Shown here: piece by piece, positions 16,601 through 23,516 of the stretch | Layout: each line of letters starts with the position of its first letter | Numbering within the stretch: position 1 is the stretch's first letter | IMG/VR virus record: IMGVR_UViG_3300006917_002381 | Span: 1-28,461 of that record | DNA: 28,461 nucleotides | From: a virus | Strand: one strand, 5' to 3' | Notes under the pieces: generated by a model | The model's input: only the letters and a program-made list of their open reading frames with translations | Told to the model about the DNA's origin: nothing | Database searches by the model: none | Translations under genes and position numbers: made by a program

Positions 16601-19600
16601 ACCACTTCCTTGCTGGTGTAATGCGCGTTGACACTGCTTTCGGCGGCCGCGTTAAACTCGTCTTCGGTCAGCAGTTTCTTGAGCGAGTCATAGGCTTTGC
16701 CGTATTTCTTCTGCCAGTTTACATCCCACTCCCGGCGCTCGGCCTTGCCTTCGTTGAATATGTTCTTGAACGATCCCCAGCCGGACCAGGCGGATAGGGT
16801 TTTGATTTCTTCCGGGGTCGGCTGGCGCTTTTCTTCCTCGAGCTTTTTGACGACGCGAATTGCGTCAATGTTGGCCTTGATCCGCTGGGTGGCGGTCGTG
16901 GGGGCGGGATTCTCCGTTAAGCGGAGATTGCGGCGGCCGGACTCGCCGGGGAGAAGGTTTCCGGGTCCAGAAATTGGTCCAGTTGTTGATCCACCGCTTG
17001 AAGTTGCGCCGGCGTCAGGTCGAACTTCGTCCCGCTTGCCGGGCAATCGGTCAGCATCGGTTGAAGACTTTCCTCCACGTCCAGTTCCGCCCCCGGCGGC
17101 TGGCCGTCCAGCATCCGTGCCGCTTGCAGGTTGTACGCTTCCTCTTTCTCCGTCAGATACGCCGCCAGCTTGCGGGTCGTCGCCAGTTGCACTAGCAGCG
17201 CCGGGTTGCGCTCCTTCAATGCCGCGATCATTATATCCGCTTTTTGTAGGCTGTTCAGCATTGGCTGGTTTGGCTAGTCCGCCGGCCAAACCACCGTTAC
17301 CGGGGGTTTGCCGTTGTTCTTCGCCTTGTGGTAATCCGCGTCCGCCTTGATCACGTCCGTCAGGTCGCCCGGATTCCAGTTGGCGAGCCGGTTCAGGAGA
17401 TCCGGTTTCGGGGCGGGAGTCGGCGGGTTTTTCGGAAGGTTTTTCGCGTTCATTTTGCCCAATCCTTACAAAAGAATCATAGGCTTGTTGGTCTAAAATT
17501 ACAAGCCCATTCTTGTCTTTTTTCGCAATTAAATACGCGCCGCCGGCCTCTTTTGGGCGGTTGTTATCGTAGAGCAAAAGCAAGTCTAAATGGCCCTCGT
17601 CCACCAGTTCCAAATATCTGTGCCAGCTTTTGGAATAGCCAACGTGCCCGGCCCGGTTCACGTCCTCGGGCAAGTGCCGGCCGGTTTGAATTTCCCGCTG
17701 ATGCGCGCGCCTTATCGCTTCGTCCGGGTGAACGGTTACCCCCATCATTACCGTTTGATGCCCGGCTTTCTTGGCTTCGATGATCAAAAAGCTATCGTCC
17801 CCGTGATGGCTCATGGTGGCGTCATACACGCCGGATTTCTTTTCGTGGACCAACCGCGCGAACGCGGCTTTGGCCATGAACGTGGATTCTTTGTGGACGA
17901 TCACCGCCGCGCGTGGATCGCCGGCCGCCCGGATGCTTTCGTATTCCGGTATGCCGGCCGCGCCGGCGCGCTCCACGTCACCTTCCCCGGTTTTGAAGTC
18001 GTCCGCCGATATGGAAACCGTCTTTTCGGATTCGATCTCGCCGGTGGCGATCGCTTTTTTCAGCACCGTGGATTTACCCGCCGCCGGACCGCCGCCGGAA
18101 AAGATCATGGTCGGCTTGGTGCCGTCCGCGTGTGGTTCAACCAGGCCGGTTACTTTCTTGATCTGCACCAACTGCCAGTTGTGCCGCGGCGTGCCGTCCT
18201 CCATCGTCAACCGTTCGAGGGTCGGCGTTAAATCCGTGCCGAACGTGGCCAGCAATTTTTCGCGCGCGCCCTTCCAAAGCTGCACCTTGCCCTTGGCTTT
18301 CTCGGTGTTCAGCTTGCCGATCACCGCGATATTGTCCGCAATGTCCGCCAGCTTGCTCTGCACCGCGTCCCGGTTCTGACTCAACCGCGCGATATACTGA
18401 TCGTAAGTCTCGCTGTCTTTGCGCCACGTTTCCGCGTCCACCGCGTCCGCGATGCGGTCGCCAAACTTCTGCCGGATCTCGTCCAGCGTGGTGTTGGTGT
18501 CCTCTACAATGTCGTGGAGATACGCGATCGCTTTCAACACGGGATCGTGAACCATGTCCGCCACGCGCTCTATATGCTCGCTGGCCAGATCGCCGGCGTG
18601 CCGGCGGACACCTACAAACCTTTCCAACATCAGCGCCTTGGCGCGCGCGGCCACGTCGTCCGCGCCGGGCTCGGTCTGGTTCGCGGTGGCGGTGGCTGCG
18701 TCTTTCTTAATCTCTTGTAGCTCTGGTTTTTCCGGCGCTTGCGCGGGCGCGTTCAAAGCGTCCAATTCCGCTTGCTTGCGGGAAATCTTGTTTTCCAACG
18801 CCTGCAACGAATGACCGTGATCGTTGATGGCCATGTCCTCGGCCACGGGCAATCCCTGCTTCAACTGCTTCAATTCCGCTTCGATGGCCTTGACGGACCG
18901 CGCCGGCTTTTGCGGTTTCACGGGCGCGGCCGCCGGCTGGGTTTCTTTAACCTCGGGGGTTAAAGGTTTCGCTTCACCCTTGGCGGTGAGCACCACCGAT
19001 ACCATGTGCGTTTTCTTGCGCGGCACATTGAGTTGCGCCACGGCTTTCTGTTGCGCGGCGTAGGTGGTTGGCGCTTGAACCTCGATCTTCTTTCCGTTGT
19101 AGAAAACATCGTAGGTGTTCAGCGCCGGCGTGGGCGGGGTTTCAATTTCGGCCAAAGTACCATCCGGCATCCGTTTGGCGGGAACGTCTTTTGTATAGTA
19201 ACTGCCGTCCGGGTTCTCGATTCTTTTCTTAACCGTGAGATTGCTTTCCGCCGGCGGATTGGCTGACTTCAACGAGCTCACCTTGCGCACTACCCAATAC
19301 AGCGGTTCGCCGGTAGTCAGGTCCGTGCCGGCGTGCATGGTGACGTGCGTTTCAGAGTTCCATTTAGAGAAGTCCGCTTCCGTAATCGGCTTGTCTGTTG
19401 CGGCAAGGTCCGGTTTCGGCACGTCCAGCTTGATTTTGTTGGCGGCCGGCGTCTCGCTTCTACTCTTTTCGGGTAGAACCGAATTGGCGGGCGGCGGCGC
19501 CTGGGTTGCCAACGTCGCCTTGAGATTCTGCAGCCGCGCCTTGTCCTTCTTGGATAGCACGCCTACTTCCGCGGCGGCTTCCAGTTCCGCTATCTGATCC

Positions 19601-21135
19601 TGGATCTTACTGATCCGGGGCGAGGGATCATTCGGCTTTGGCGCGTCCAACTGGATTTTCTTAACGTCCGGCAGATCATCAAACGGCGTCGGGGTGGATT
19701 GTTGGGCAGGCGCGGCGGGAGTCGTCGCCGCACCCGTAAGATTGCCCTGGGGTAACACACTCTCAACCTTAGAAGGCAACTCCGAAGGCGCCGCCGGCGG
19801 GGGAGCAACAAGGTCCTGTTCCGCGCCGGGCAGATTGGCCAACGCCGCGCGCACGCTCGCCGGATCAGACTTGGCCGCCGGGGCGGGCGGTACAACCTGC
19901 GTCGCCGGGGCGGGGGTGTTGCGCGTTTCTGCAACGGGCTTGGCCGCCGGGGCGGGCGGTGGGGGGGTGGCCGGCGTCGGCGTGGCGGTCGGCTGGGTAT
20001 AAGGCACGCCCGCCTTTTTGGCAAAAGCCGCCACTTTTTCCGGGGTAGTCCCGGCCACTTCGGGGGAAACACCGCCGAACAATACCCGGGCTTCCGGGGA
20101 AAACTCACGTTTCCCGTTCGCGCCCTGTTTTTTAACGCTTTCGCGCAAGTTGGCGGCGATTTCTTCGGTAGCTTGCTGGAAGGCTTCGCGCGCGGCGGCT
20201 TGCTGTTTGGGCTCGGCCAGGCCGGCCAAGCCGGGAATACCCAAAGCGCCCAAGGTGATGGTCTGCTCGGCAAACTTCTTGAAAAACTCGGTGGGGTTTT
20301 CCTGGTACAACTGCCAGTATTCCGGCGTATTCAGGGCGTGCCCGAACGCCTGGATGCCCGCCTGTTCGCCGGCCAGGCCAATGGCCCGCGCGCCCATTTC
20401 ATTTACCAACCCGCGCGCCATCAGTTTTTCCGCCACCTTCTTGCCAACCAGCTTGCCCCATTGGCCGGCATACGGGAATAGCGCGCCCAGCGCCGCGGAT
20501 TCTACGGCCGCGCCCGGCGACCGGGTATCGGCGTAAGTACTCGCCCCGAATACCGCCGGCGCGGCGGCCCCGGCCGGGATGCCTAATGGCGCCGCCAAAC
20601 CAGTACCCAGCAACGTGCCGGCGAGCTTTACCGCCCCGCCCGCGCCGCGTTCCAGCACGCCCACGATCCCCGGGGCTTGGGCGGCTTCAATTTCGGTGGG
20701 GAGTAGCGGGACGGTTGTCGGCATGTCGGCCACGGCCAGATTTTCCGCGCGCCCGCCCCCGGCCACGCGCCCAATATCGGCCGGGATTGCCAGCAAGGTC
20801 CGGCCCATTGAGGAAAAGGGAGATCCGGCAGCCGCGGCAATATCGCTGGGCAACGAAGGGGCAGGTAGATCGGGGGTGCTGATAATCTTCGCCAGCCGGG
20901 CGAATTGCGCTTGCCCCTCCGGGGTGGTGGCCATTGGCGCGAATTTTTGCGCGAAAGACTGCTCGATCATCGGCCGCACCGCCTGTTCCCCTAAAAAGTT
21001 CAGGGCGGCAAGTTCGTTGCTACTGCTGGGGATCTTCACCTGGGCGTTAATCGCGGGCGAAGTATCTGGCAGATCGTCAAACGGGTTTGCGGTAGCTACT
21101 GGCGCATCCGGTAGATCGTCAAAAGGATTTGGCAT
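7651..21135 (-). CDS. Giant polyvalent virion protein: HD hydrolase, Zeta kinase, N6-methylase, SNF2 helicase
   Basis: 4494 aa, one uninterrupted frame. N terminus: two NPFDDLPD motifs (residues 3-24) and a third PFDDLPD at 484-490, with Pro-rich linkers (~375-430). Residues ~840-945 are a SpoT/Mesh1-like HD domain: H854, H874-D875, E878-D879 and D931. Residues ~1005-1205 are a Zeta-toxin-type kinase with the P-loop GGGPAAGKST (K1021), SADDF and TGRHLPEDV. A Gly/Pro/Arg-rich linker follows (~1225-1415). Residues ~1440-1680 are an N6-adenine methyltransferase (WSGWGSF, EPSSGSGVF at 1531, NVPF at 1596). Residues ~2205-2830 are an SNF2/SF2 helicase (GVGSGKTS with K2231, DESH at 2399, TGTPVSN, GRIIRQGN near 2797). 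Then come charged coiled segments (~2830-3200) and a C-terminal ~1100 residues with a membrane helix at ~4149-4170. The position after three internal virion genes implies packaging and injection, as known for P1 DarB and other polyvalent proteins. Likely role: protecting incoming DNA and countering host defence. Confidence 0.88.
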   Translation of the reverse strand: MPNPFDDLPDAPVATANPFDDLPDTSPAINAQVKIPSSSNELAALNFLGEQAVRPMIEQSFAQKFAPMATTPEGQAQFARLAKIISTPDLPAPSLPSDIAAAAGSPFSSMGRTLLAIPADIGRVAGGGRAENLAVADMPTTVPLLPTEIEAAQAPGIVGVLERGAGGAVKLAGTLLGTGLAAPLGIPAGAAAPAVFGASTYADTRSPGAAVESAALGALFPYAGQWGKLVGKKVAEKLMARGLVNEMGARAIGLAGEQAGIQAFGHALNTPEYWQLYQENPTEFFKKFAEQTITLGALGIPGLAGLAEPKQQAAAREAFQQATEEIAANLRESVKKQGANGKREFSPEARVLFGGVSPEVAGTTPEKVAAFAKKAGVPYTQPTATPTPATPPPPAPAAKPVAETRNTPAPATQVVPPAPAAKSDPASVRAALANLPGAEQDLVAPPPAAPSELPSKVESVLPQGNLTGAATTPAAPAQQSTPTPFDDLPDVKKIQLDAPKPNDPSPRISKIQDQIAELEAAAEVGVLSKKDKARLQNLKATLATQAPPPANSVLPEKSRSETPAANKIKLDVPKPDLAATDKPITEADFSKWNSETHVTMHAGTDLTTGEPLYWVVRKVSSLKSANPPAESNLTVKKRIENPDGSYYTKDVPAKRMPDGTLAEIETPPTPALNTYDVFYNGKKIEVQAPTTYAAQQKAVAQLNVPRKKTHMVSVVLTAKGEAKPLTPEVKETQPAAAPVKPQKPARSVKAIEAELKQLKQGLPVAEDMAINDHGHSLQALENKISRKQAELDALNAPAQAPEKPELQEIKKDAATATANQTEPGADDVAARAKALMLERFVGVRRHAGDLASEHIERVADMVHDPVLKAIAYLHDIVEDTNTTLDEIRQKFGDRIADAVDAETWRKDSETYDQYIARLSQNRDAVQSKLADIADNIAVIGKLNTEKAKGKVQLWKGAREKLLATFGTDLTPTLERLTMEDGTPRHNWQLVQIKKVTGLVEPHADGTKPTMIFSGGGPAAGKSTVLKKAIATGEIESEKTVSISADDFKTGEGDVERAGAAGIPEYESIRAAGDPRAAVIVHKESTFMAKAAFARLVHEKKSGVYDATMSHHGDDSFLIIEAKKAGHQTVMMGVTVHPDEAIRRAHQREIQTGRHLPEDVNRAGHVGYSKSWHRYLELVDEGHLDLLLLYDNNRPKEAGGAYLIAKKDKNGLVILDQQAYDSFVRIGQNEREKPSEKPADSRPETGSPEPARQLESGRPDGRDQGGRGLPQGEEQRQTPGNGGLAGGLAKPANAEQPTKSGYNDRGIEGAQPGAASATGDDPQAGGVSDGERGSVQPASGTDAGRPAAGGGTGRGGKSSTDADRLPGKRDEVRPDAGATSSGGSTTGPISGPGNLLPGESGRRNLRLTENPAPTTATQRIKANIDAIRVVKKLEEEKRQPTPEEIKTLSAWSGWGSFKNIFNEGKAERREWDVNWQKKYGKAYDSLKKLLTEDEFNAAAESSVNAHYTSKEVVDWAWQAAARLGYQGGKAIEPSSGSGVFMGYAPENLAVNTRWTAVELDPMTGKIASYLYPEADMRIQGFEEAKLPNGYYDLAITNVPFHEVGPGKEYPDLNLHNYFIARMLDKVKPGGLVVAITSKGTMDANPRQRAILADRGQLVAAIRLPNNAFKESADTEVVTDLLILRKPDGKPFPAENWRNVVDVAPEGSEAPILVNEYYANHPENVLGKHALTGTMYRKNSYTVEGHGPLGPKLAAALDRLPKDILQPPAADESQPTTTQREDYSLYVNKSGHVVQSMNYTETLPTWDSNNKQLVHRAKLYIGARDALKEQYRLERAAGVAAGDIESNRTKLAKAYKALVKELGTEINTKAGLQKLKHLKTDPDYYTLLGLENVKVTQDLEDPSKSMTTITPAAVLSGRVGQVDTPPDKADNAADALAISQAYRGGLDLDYLKQLTGLDEAEIENQLTHADLAFRDPDTGKLETRLEYLAGDIRDKYAKAIFSAKEDPKYLANVEALKAIIPPTEPFGKIRFGIEARWIPVEIHNEFAKQVLGLNGDEVRFVPVTESFAVKTGGRYARYNQSDKSRVEWATQERSAAELLDAAVNTKRIRITYTGRDGKTYEDVDASTLANQKVDQMKEEFQKWAKSTDTRVPYRYFDAEKGAYVRENLPVWDVMEREFNRQKNSFVSPEYDGKNLKLPGVSDWFWRKAHIMDGVQRGLQQGSCVFAYGVGSGKTSLMTILDRELKRVGLARKTIIAVKKPTVDQFRQTVEALYPGSKVLIPDENDFKKENRRRLFSRIASGKYDHIIVTHEQFKSIPASEQGVKDFFNEQIDGLRQALQELGAADAEDAESTRGMDSQVRNIVKQLKSMKKRLDDHLDAIKRHQDAGLSWDDLNIDGIHIDESHNFKNLPVPTQLDNIKGIPTSFSQRAVDLMVKARSVQKKTNGRNVFFYTGTPVSNTLAELWGQIHLVNPKILEDMGIKTFDSFASAFAEITSNFEFGWDNKFKEVTRMAKFKNGSALTSLTRMGLAVKMGNEELGLDVPKMQGGGPQVKIVPPNPEFQRWLDMVEDIATEWDGLEKKERFENSWVPIATMRAGAAAAIDPRLIFPDANDHPQSKVNQAIDEIMQHYTEGKERRTTMMVFSDLYRTLNTDKLRAFIGADHHVAKAEAAKIAVDDAAAAKDLPDANEDIDAAASKDERDAAANAVGTFNLYNDIRAKLIKRGVPENEIAIITEHETDAKRKLLFDKVRAGAVRILIGSTEKIGEGVDVPQRMSYLARLDPPMQMTAAKLEQCIGRIIRQGNLHSPKNWNKPVFVRLWAQERSMDAPIYNMMATKGKMTLQALKGQFLGDEFEDPASEMTAAMAQLVAAATGDTRALEVAKLTETVRKLTMEESAYYRNVSDTKREIDTAEREKAWAERSKVDYDELSAAAKKASADKDTLVMRGEKNTYTGTEDIKTALGKVDDRVFKILKEKYDHAVETKSALRDNTDLGDFVVKFGDNVFALVKARTTTSRNEKGKAQITPAYYIDWTVADKQPPYSEYGWQSGKSTLSSQLSDLTRLPAALAAIGERAAEQSTKSQTNADRAAKALADWQKKFEGLKFEKADELKDNRKKLDELQSALMGKATRSQAAQQRAALKKGLLFEQDSQPLSLEAQRQEVLRQLRELDEAPDENVETLRRQIAENKLELARVGEDGNGSYYLKNDIERDTKRLENAQKAADEEKSAKRKTLTDRLRELEQQLLEWLDKAIEATKFDPAKMMEGVTGAPAWITRAAANTALRTIRAAVKAGRSLAEAITEAVNTMRGVKGFNDAEARSYLESAVVRQIKSTGQIKPMWRNTPPAGSLPAEKAANVHKGIRSTETRLKLIRLDNEIKAAIPEAQRTGDWKPVQDLNSQWDAVMNAPDPMGTRVNVDVPRSREETAALISDTVDTLNAIQDAITELNARSEALPADLVKLRQDLQARLMMLKGWSNDLNDLKSAGVRESQPTPDSLEARRRFMEFESATDSTHKTWQEWLATVKNGLRYLTSPIPELPLRGERAEKSALFRRGYRLFAVENNAVRMEAAKKVENVLEPLTKLGRKAADNSALATYYRLGESLQRAAMDPAKRAEIQQRMEKLEQHLNKDPFNLFRRLVLYRDLWWRGTYLKNEQGNPITLPQGLTVDEVAGQLRKLTGLIENHPDGLAITEALRRHYALTDELQKSILAHGEIIPESLRNPLYFPHHVIDSWTGRVDRVRPTTEEDFRRYLIAPMGSGKLIQTDYLKAMYLHTADVLAHNARVDLVQKYWQPYDISAELKAQHGDNWNKPWNLPPGYKLFTPFKKLPLRMDYILSREVMAEKLGVLFNDGDLRVRQSEANKVLKVKPEDLHAALVAGEKIQWALPAEIADALNGIAKREAAAANPGLGHAIGLPFRAVNNFWKKTKLFAPWNWIRYEYGNLSTDAVDKILAADPGAGKYLSRAAKELWNADKGEQSPEFKAAAREGVFDTITAGEAGELTELPQFQQFLTPGENNWFQVRKFLERPMRGSKFREGTFRFAKFLADVERLRAGQEPVYAGAFHGDVKALGEPAGEQRPVLEGDALIYAKAAEISLKTFGDYNSLGVAGQWLRQYAVPFWSWQDVNFRYHANQLRNLADGLRKEGAAGDTARKAALRYAGVRVVATLIAVGIAKELWNQFGGVAMGLWNEDDDLESKLSEADRRRGHIILGKDEKGQVLVAYTPSAWSDVAEWMGGQNMKRLFMEYTRGQITLDQVIADYAKQLPKDVINKGVQSAGPIIKAPYEMASGKATFPDVLDQRTIPQSDRFWRLFGNLTDDRAVNTFRNVFDQDYYSQPASEQLQQIILQIRRRDPEQWAYYEAREDAADWKEAKTGKRSEFGNYTAPEALALRNFRKAIYRGDVANAERFYMRLIDFGYTAERLDASIRNQDPLSDLNEDEREVYLATLTPKQKQELELANKYYQRIAALDGRESNLFPSEGMAAYPDPALLRQIVEESARPR

Positions 21136-21138
21136 GGC

Positions 21139-22155
21139 TTACAAATCTTGTCCGGTCATTTGTTTGAAACGGGCGGAAACCGCGCGCGGATCTTTCCCGC
21201 GGGCAATGGCATCTTGCGCTTGCGCGCGTAAATTGGCGTGCGGGTCCGCCGCCGGCGCAGGGCGCTGGGTGGAACTTCTCATAGCCTGGTCGCCCACGCC
21301 GCTATTCTGGCCAGTTCCGGGAGCGTCCGGCGCAACCGCGGCGGGGGCGTTCGTTGCGGGGGCTTGGTCAATCCCCATTTGCATATCAAACGCGCGAATC
21401 GCGGACTGCTTGGACCGCGCATCCATCTTCCGATCGGCTAGGATCTCGCTTACAAACTTGGCGCGCGCCTGTTCCACGGCGCTGGATTTGGCCGCCGGGG
21501 GCAATCCGGTAGCGCTGGGATCAGCCGGCAAGCTGCCATTGGCTTCTGGCTGAAAGGCGCGCTCGCCCTGGTTCAATGTTACCAATCCCTGGGCAAACCG
21601 GCTGCCGGGGTTCTCGCTGCCGGGCGGATTCACCAAGGTTTGGTTCGCGCCTACGCGAAGCGGCGGATTGTTTACTTGCTGCCATTGGGTATCCGTCACC
21701 GCCGCCCCGTGTTGCACGGGCGCGCCCATCCGGGCGGCATACTTGGCCGTCGCATCCTGGCTGCCGTTGGATTCGATCATGGATTGCATCCGACCCATGA
21801 AGTCCATCGCCTTTTCCGGGTTTTTGCTGGCAACTTTGCCGAACGCGCGCATGGCGTTGACGCCCGCCGCTCGGGAGTCGCCCCCGCTGGTCATGGCAGA
21901 TTGCAGGTTGGCAAGGCTATCAGCAAAGGCCGCTTCGTCCGCCTGTTCGGCTTTGATCTGCCCTTGTTTGGCATCCGCCAATCCGGCTTGGGCATGGTAA
22001 AGGCCCGCGTGGGCATCCATCATTTGCGCCTGTTGCTGGCGTTGGGCTTGCTGCGCGCGGAGTGCTTGGGCTTGCAACATGGTGCTGGCCATCGTTTGAC
22101 CGATCGCCGCCACCCCTTGCGCGGCGTCCCCCCAAGGATTGTAGTATTGGCTCAT
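21139..22155 (-). CDS. Internal virion / ejection protein, 338 aa
   Basis: 338 aa, starting at ATG 22155, 7 nt after the previous gene, and ending 3 nt before the giant gene. The N-terminal ~100 residues are Gln/Ala-rich helix (MLQAQALRAQQAQRQQQAQ..., then AKQGQIKAEQADEAAFA) that should form a coiled coil. The middle is Gly/Asn/Pro-rich and disordered, and the C terminus returns to helix (ANLRAQAQDAIARGKDPRAVSARFKQMTGQDL). This composition and place resemble T7-like internal core proteins, which leave the capsid and build the trans-envelope channel. There is no sequence motif that fixes the identity; the call is by composition and synteny. Confidence 0.6.
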   Translation of the reverse strand: MSQYYNPWGDAAQGVAAIGQTMASTMLQAQALRAQQAQRQQQAQMMDAHAGLYHAQAGLADAKQGQIKAEQADEAAFADSLANLQSAMTSGGDSRAAGVNAMRAFGKVASKNPEKAMDFMGRMQSMIESNGSQDATAKYAARMGAPVQHGAAVTDTQWQQVNNPPLRVGANQTLVNPPGSENPGSRFAQGLVTLNQGERAFQPEANGSLPADPSATGLPPAAKSSAVEQARAKFVSEILADRKMDARSKQSAIRAFDMQMGIDQAPATNAPAAVAPDAPGTGQNSGVGDQAMRSSTQRPAPAADPHANLRAQAQDAIARGKDPRAVSARFKQMTGQDL

Positions 22156-22162
22156 AAAATCA

Positions 22163-22903
22163 TCACCGCGGCATCCATTTTTTTATGGTTTGCCAAGGAT
22201 TTGCTCCGGGGGCATAGGAATATGAATACCCGGTAAACGGATTTGTTCCAATGGTTGTTCCCGCCGGCGCGCCGCCGCCCCCGATCATGCCCGTGCCCAC
22301 ACCCATGCCCACTGCGCTGCCCACGGTGCCCAGCATACTGCCGATCCCGGAAAGCGAATCGCCGGCATGGCTGGCGGCTTCTAGTTGCAACGGGAGCAAG
22401 TTTGCTTGCCCGCGCGCGAGGTTGCTGGTCACGGCGAGGCGCTGGCTGGCGTCCGCGTTCTCCACGGCCCGGTTGCTGGCCCAATCGTTATAGCTGCCAA
22501 TGCGCGCCGCGTTGCCGGCTTGCACGCGCGCCCAGGCGTTGCCGGCGTCCTGCGTGGCGGTCCGCGCGCGGTCGGTCGGCGTGCTGACCACCCGGTTACC
22601 GGTCCCCCCGGCGGCATCCAAAGGCACGCCCACCATTGGCTGGGTGGCTTTGGTAGCGGCTTCGATCGCCTGCAGCCGCGCCGCCTGCCCTTGCGCCATG
22701 TCTTTTTCGGCGGTATCCCGGCCGGCGGTGGTCATGGACTTGTTGACGACCGTTTCCGCCTGGCGCTGAAACTCTTTCTGCTTGGCCATGCCTTGCGCGC
22801 GGGCGCTTTCCATCGCCTGGCGGGACTTGGCGGCGCCGGCCATCTGCATCCCCGCCCCGGCAGCAGAGGCGGCTAAAGCGACTAAAGCAAGTGGGTACGG
22901 CAT
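22163..22903 (-). CDS. Internal virion protein, gp14-like, 246 aa
   Basis: ATG 22903 has a good binding site (TAGGAGCATT) that overlaps the stop of the gene before. The protein begins with a hydrophobic helix (residues 4-25, LALVALAASAAGAGMQMAGAA), then a long Ala/Gln/Lys-rich helical region, and ends in a Gly-rich tail (SAVGMGVGTGMIGGGGAPAG). A small membrane-active N terminus followed by helices is the plan of T7 gp14 and related ejection proteins that enter the outer membrane. The evidence is architecture and synteny only. Confidence 0.62.
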   Translation of the reverse strand: MPYPLALVALAASAAGAGMQMAGAAKSRQAMESARAQGMAKQKEFQRQAETVVNKSMTTAGRDTAEKDMAQGQAARLQAIEAATKATQPMVGVPLDAAGGTGNRVVSTPTDRARTATQDAGNAWARVQAGNAARIGSYNDWASNRAVENADASQRLAVTSNLARGQANLLPLQLEAASHAGDSLSGIGSMLGTVGSAVGMGVGTGMIGGGGAPAGTTIGTNPFTGYSYSYAPGANPWQTIKKWMPR

Positions 22904-22910
22904 AATGCTC

Positions 22911-23516
22911 CTATTCCACGAAGGTACTGCTCGGACTGGTCACCCGGTTGCCGAACATCATGTTGGAAAAACTCTGCAAGCTGGGATCGTTGGCGCGCGC
23001 CGCCATGTTGCCCAAATAGACGTTTTGCCAGTCGGCAAACATATTGCCGATCGGCCTGAACGTGGACGGCGCTTGTAATCCTGACGTAGCGCTGGCCGCC
23101 TGGGCCGCCGCGATGCTGGGATCGCCACTGGCTACCAGTTGGTTGGTGATTGTGCTCTTTTGGTCCTGCACCTGCTGGCGTAACTGGTTTACCTGATCCT
23201 GCGCGGCGTTCCCCAGCGAAACATTGTTTTGCGCCAAGGCGTTGGCCAATGATCCTTCCCGTTGTGCCGCGGCGCCGGATTTAAGCAAACCGTTCCGCGC
23301 CAGCGCGAATTTCAGATTGTCGCCCGCTTCCTTGTATTGCTGCTGCACCTGGGGGGCGGCGTAGTCCAGATATGCCTGTTTCCGGGCATCGTAAAAGCTG
23401 TTATCAAAGCCGGCGAAACGCTGGTCAATATCCGCCATGCCTTGTTTGATTCGCGCCTGGCGTTCCGCTTCCATTTGGGCCGCGCCGCCATCGCCTCCAC
23501 CGCCTCCACCGTACAT
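22911..23516 (-). CDS. Virion-associated helical protein, 201 aa
   Basis: I choose ATG 23516 (GAAAGGACTCTT before it). The frame is open to 23570, but those codons run through a terminator hairpin. The product begins with MYGGGGGGDGGAAQ, then helices rich in Gln/Ala (DYAAPQVQQQYKEAGDNLKFALARNGLLKSGAAAQREG...). It ends with 'PIGNMFADWQNVYLGNMAARANDPSLQSFSNMMFGN'. Sequences of this style occur among internal or head-completion proteins of podoviruses. It is the first gene of the ejection cassette, immediately after the terminator. Confidence 0.6.
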   Translation of the reverse strand: MYGGGGGGDGGAAQMEAERQARIKQGMADIDQRFAGFDNSFYDARKQAYLDYAAPQVQQQYKEAGDNLKFALARNGLLKSGAAAQREGSLANALAQNNVSLGNAAQDQVNQLRQQVQDQKSTITNQLVASGDPSIAAAQAASATSGLQAPSTFRPIGNMFADWQNVYLGNMAARANDPSLQSFSNMMFGNRVTSPSSTFVE

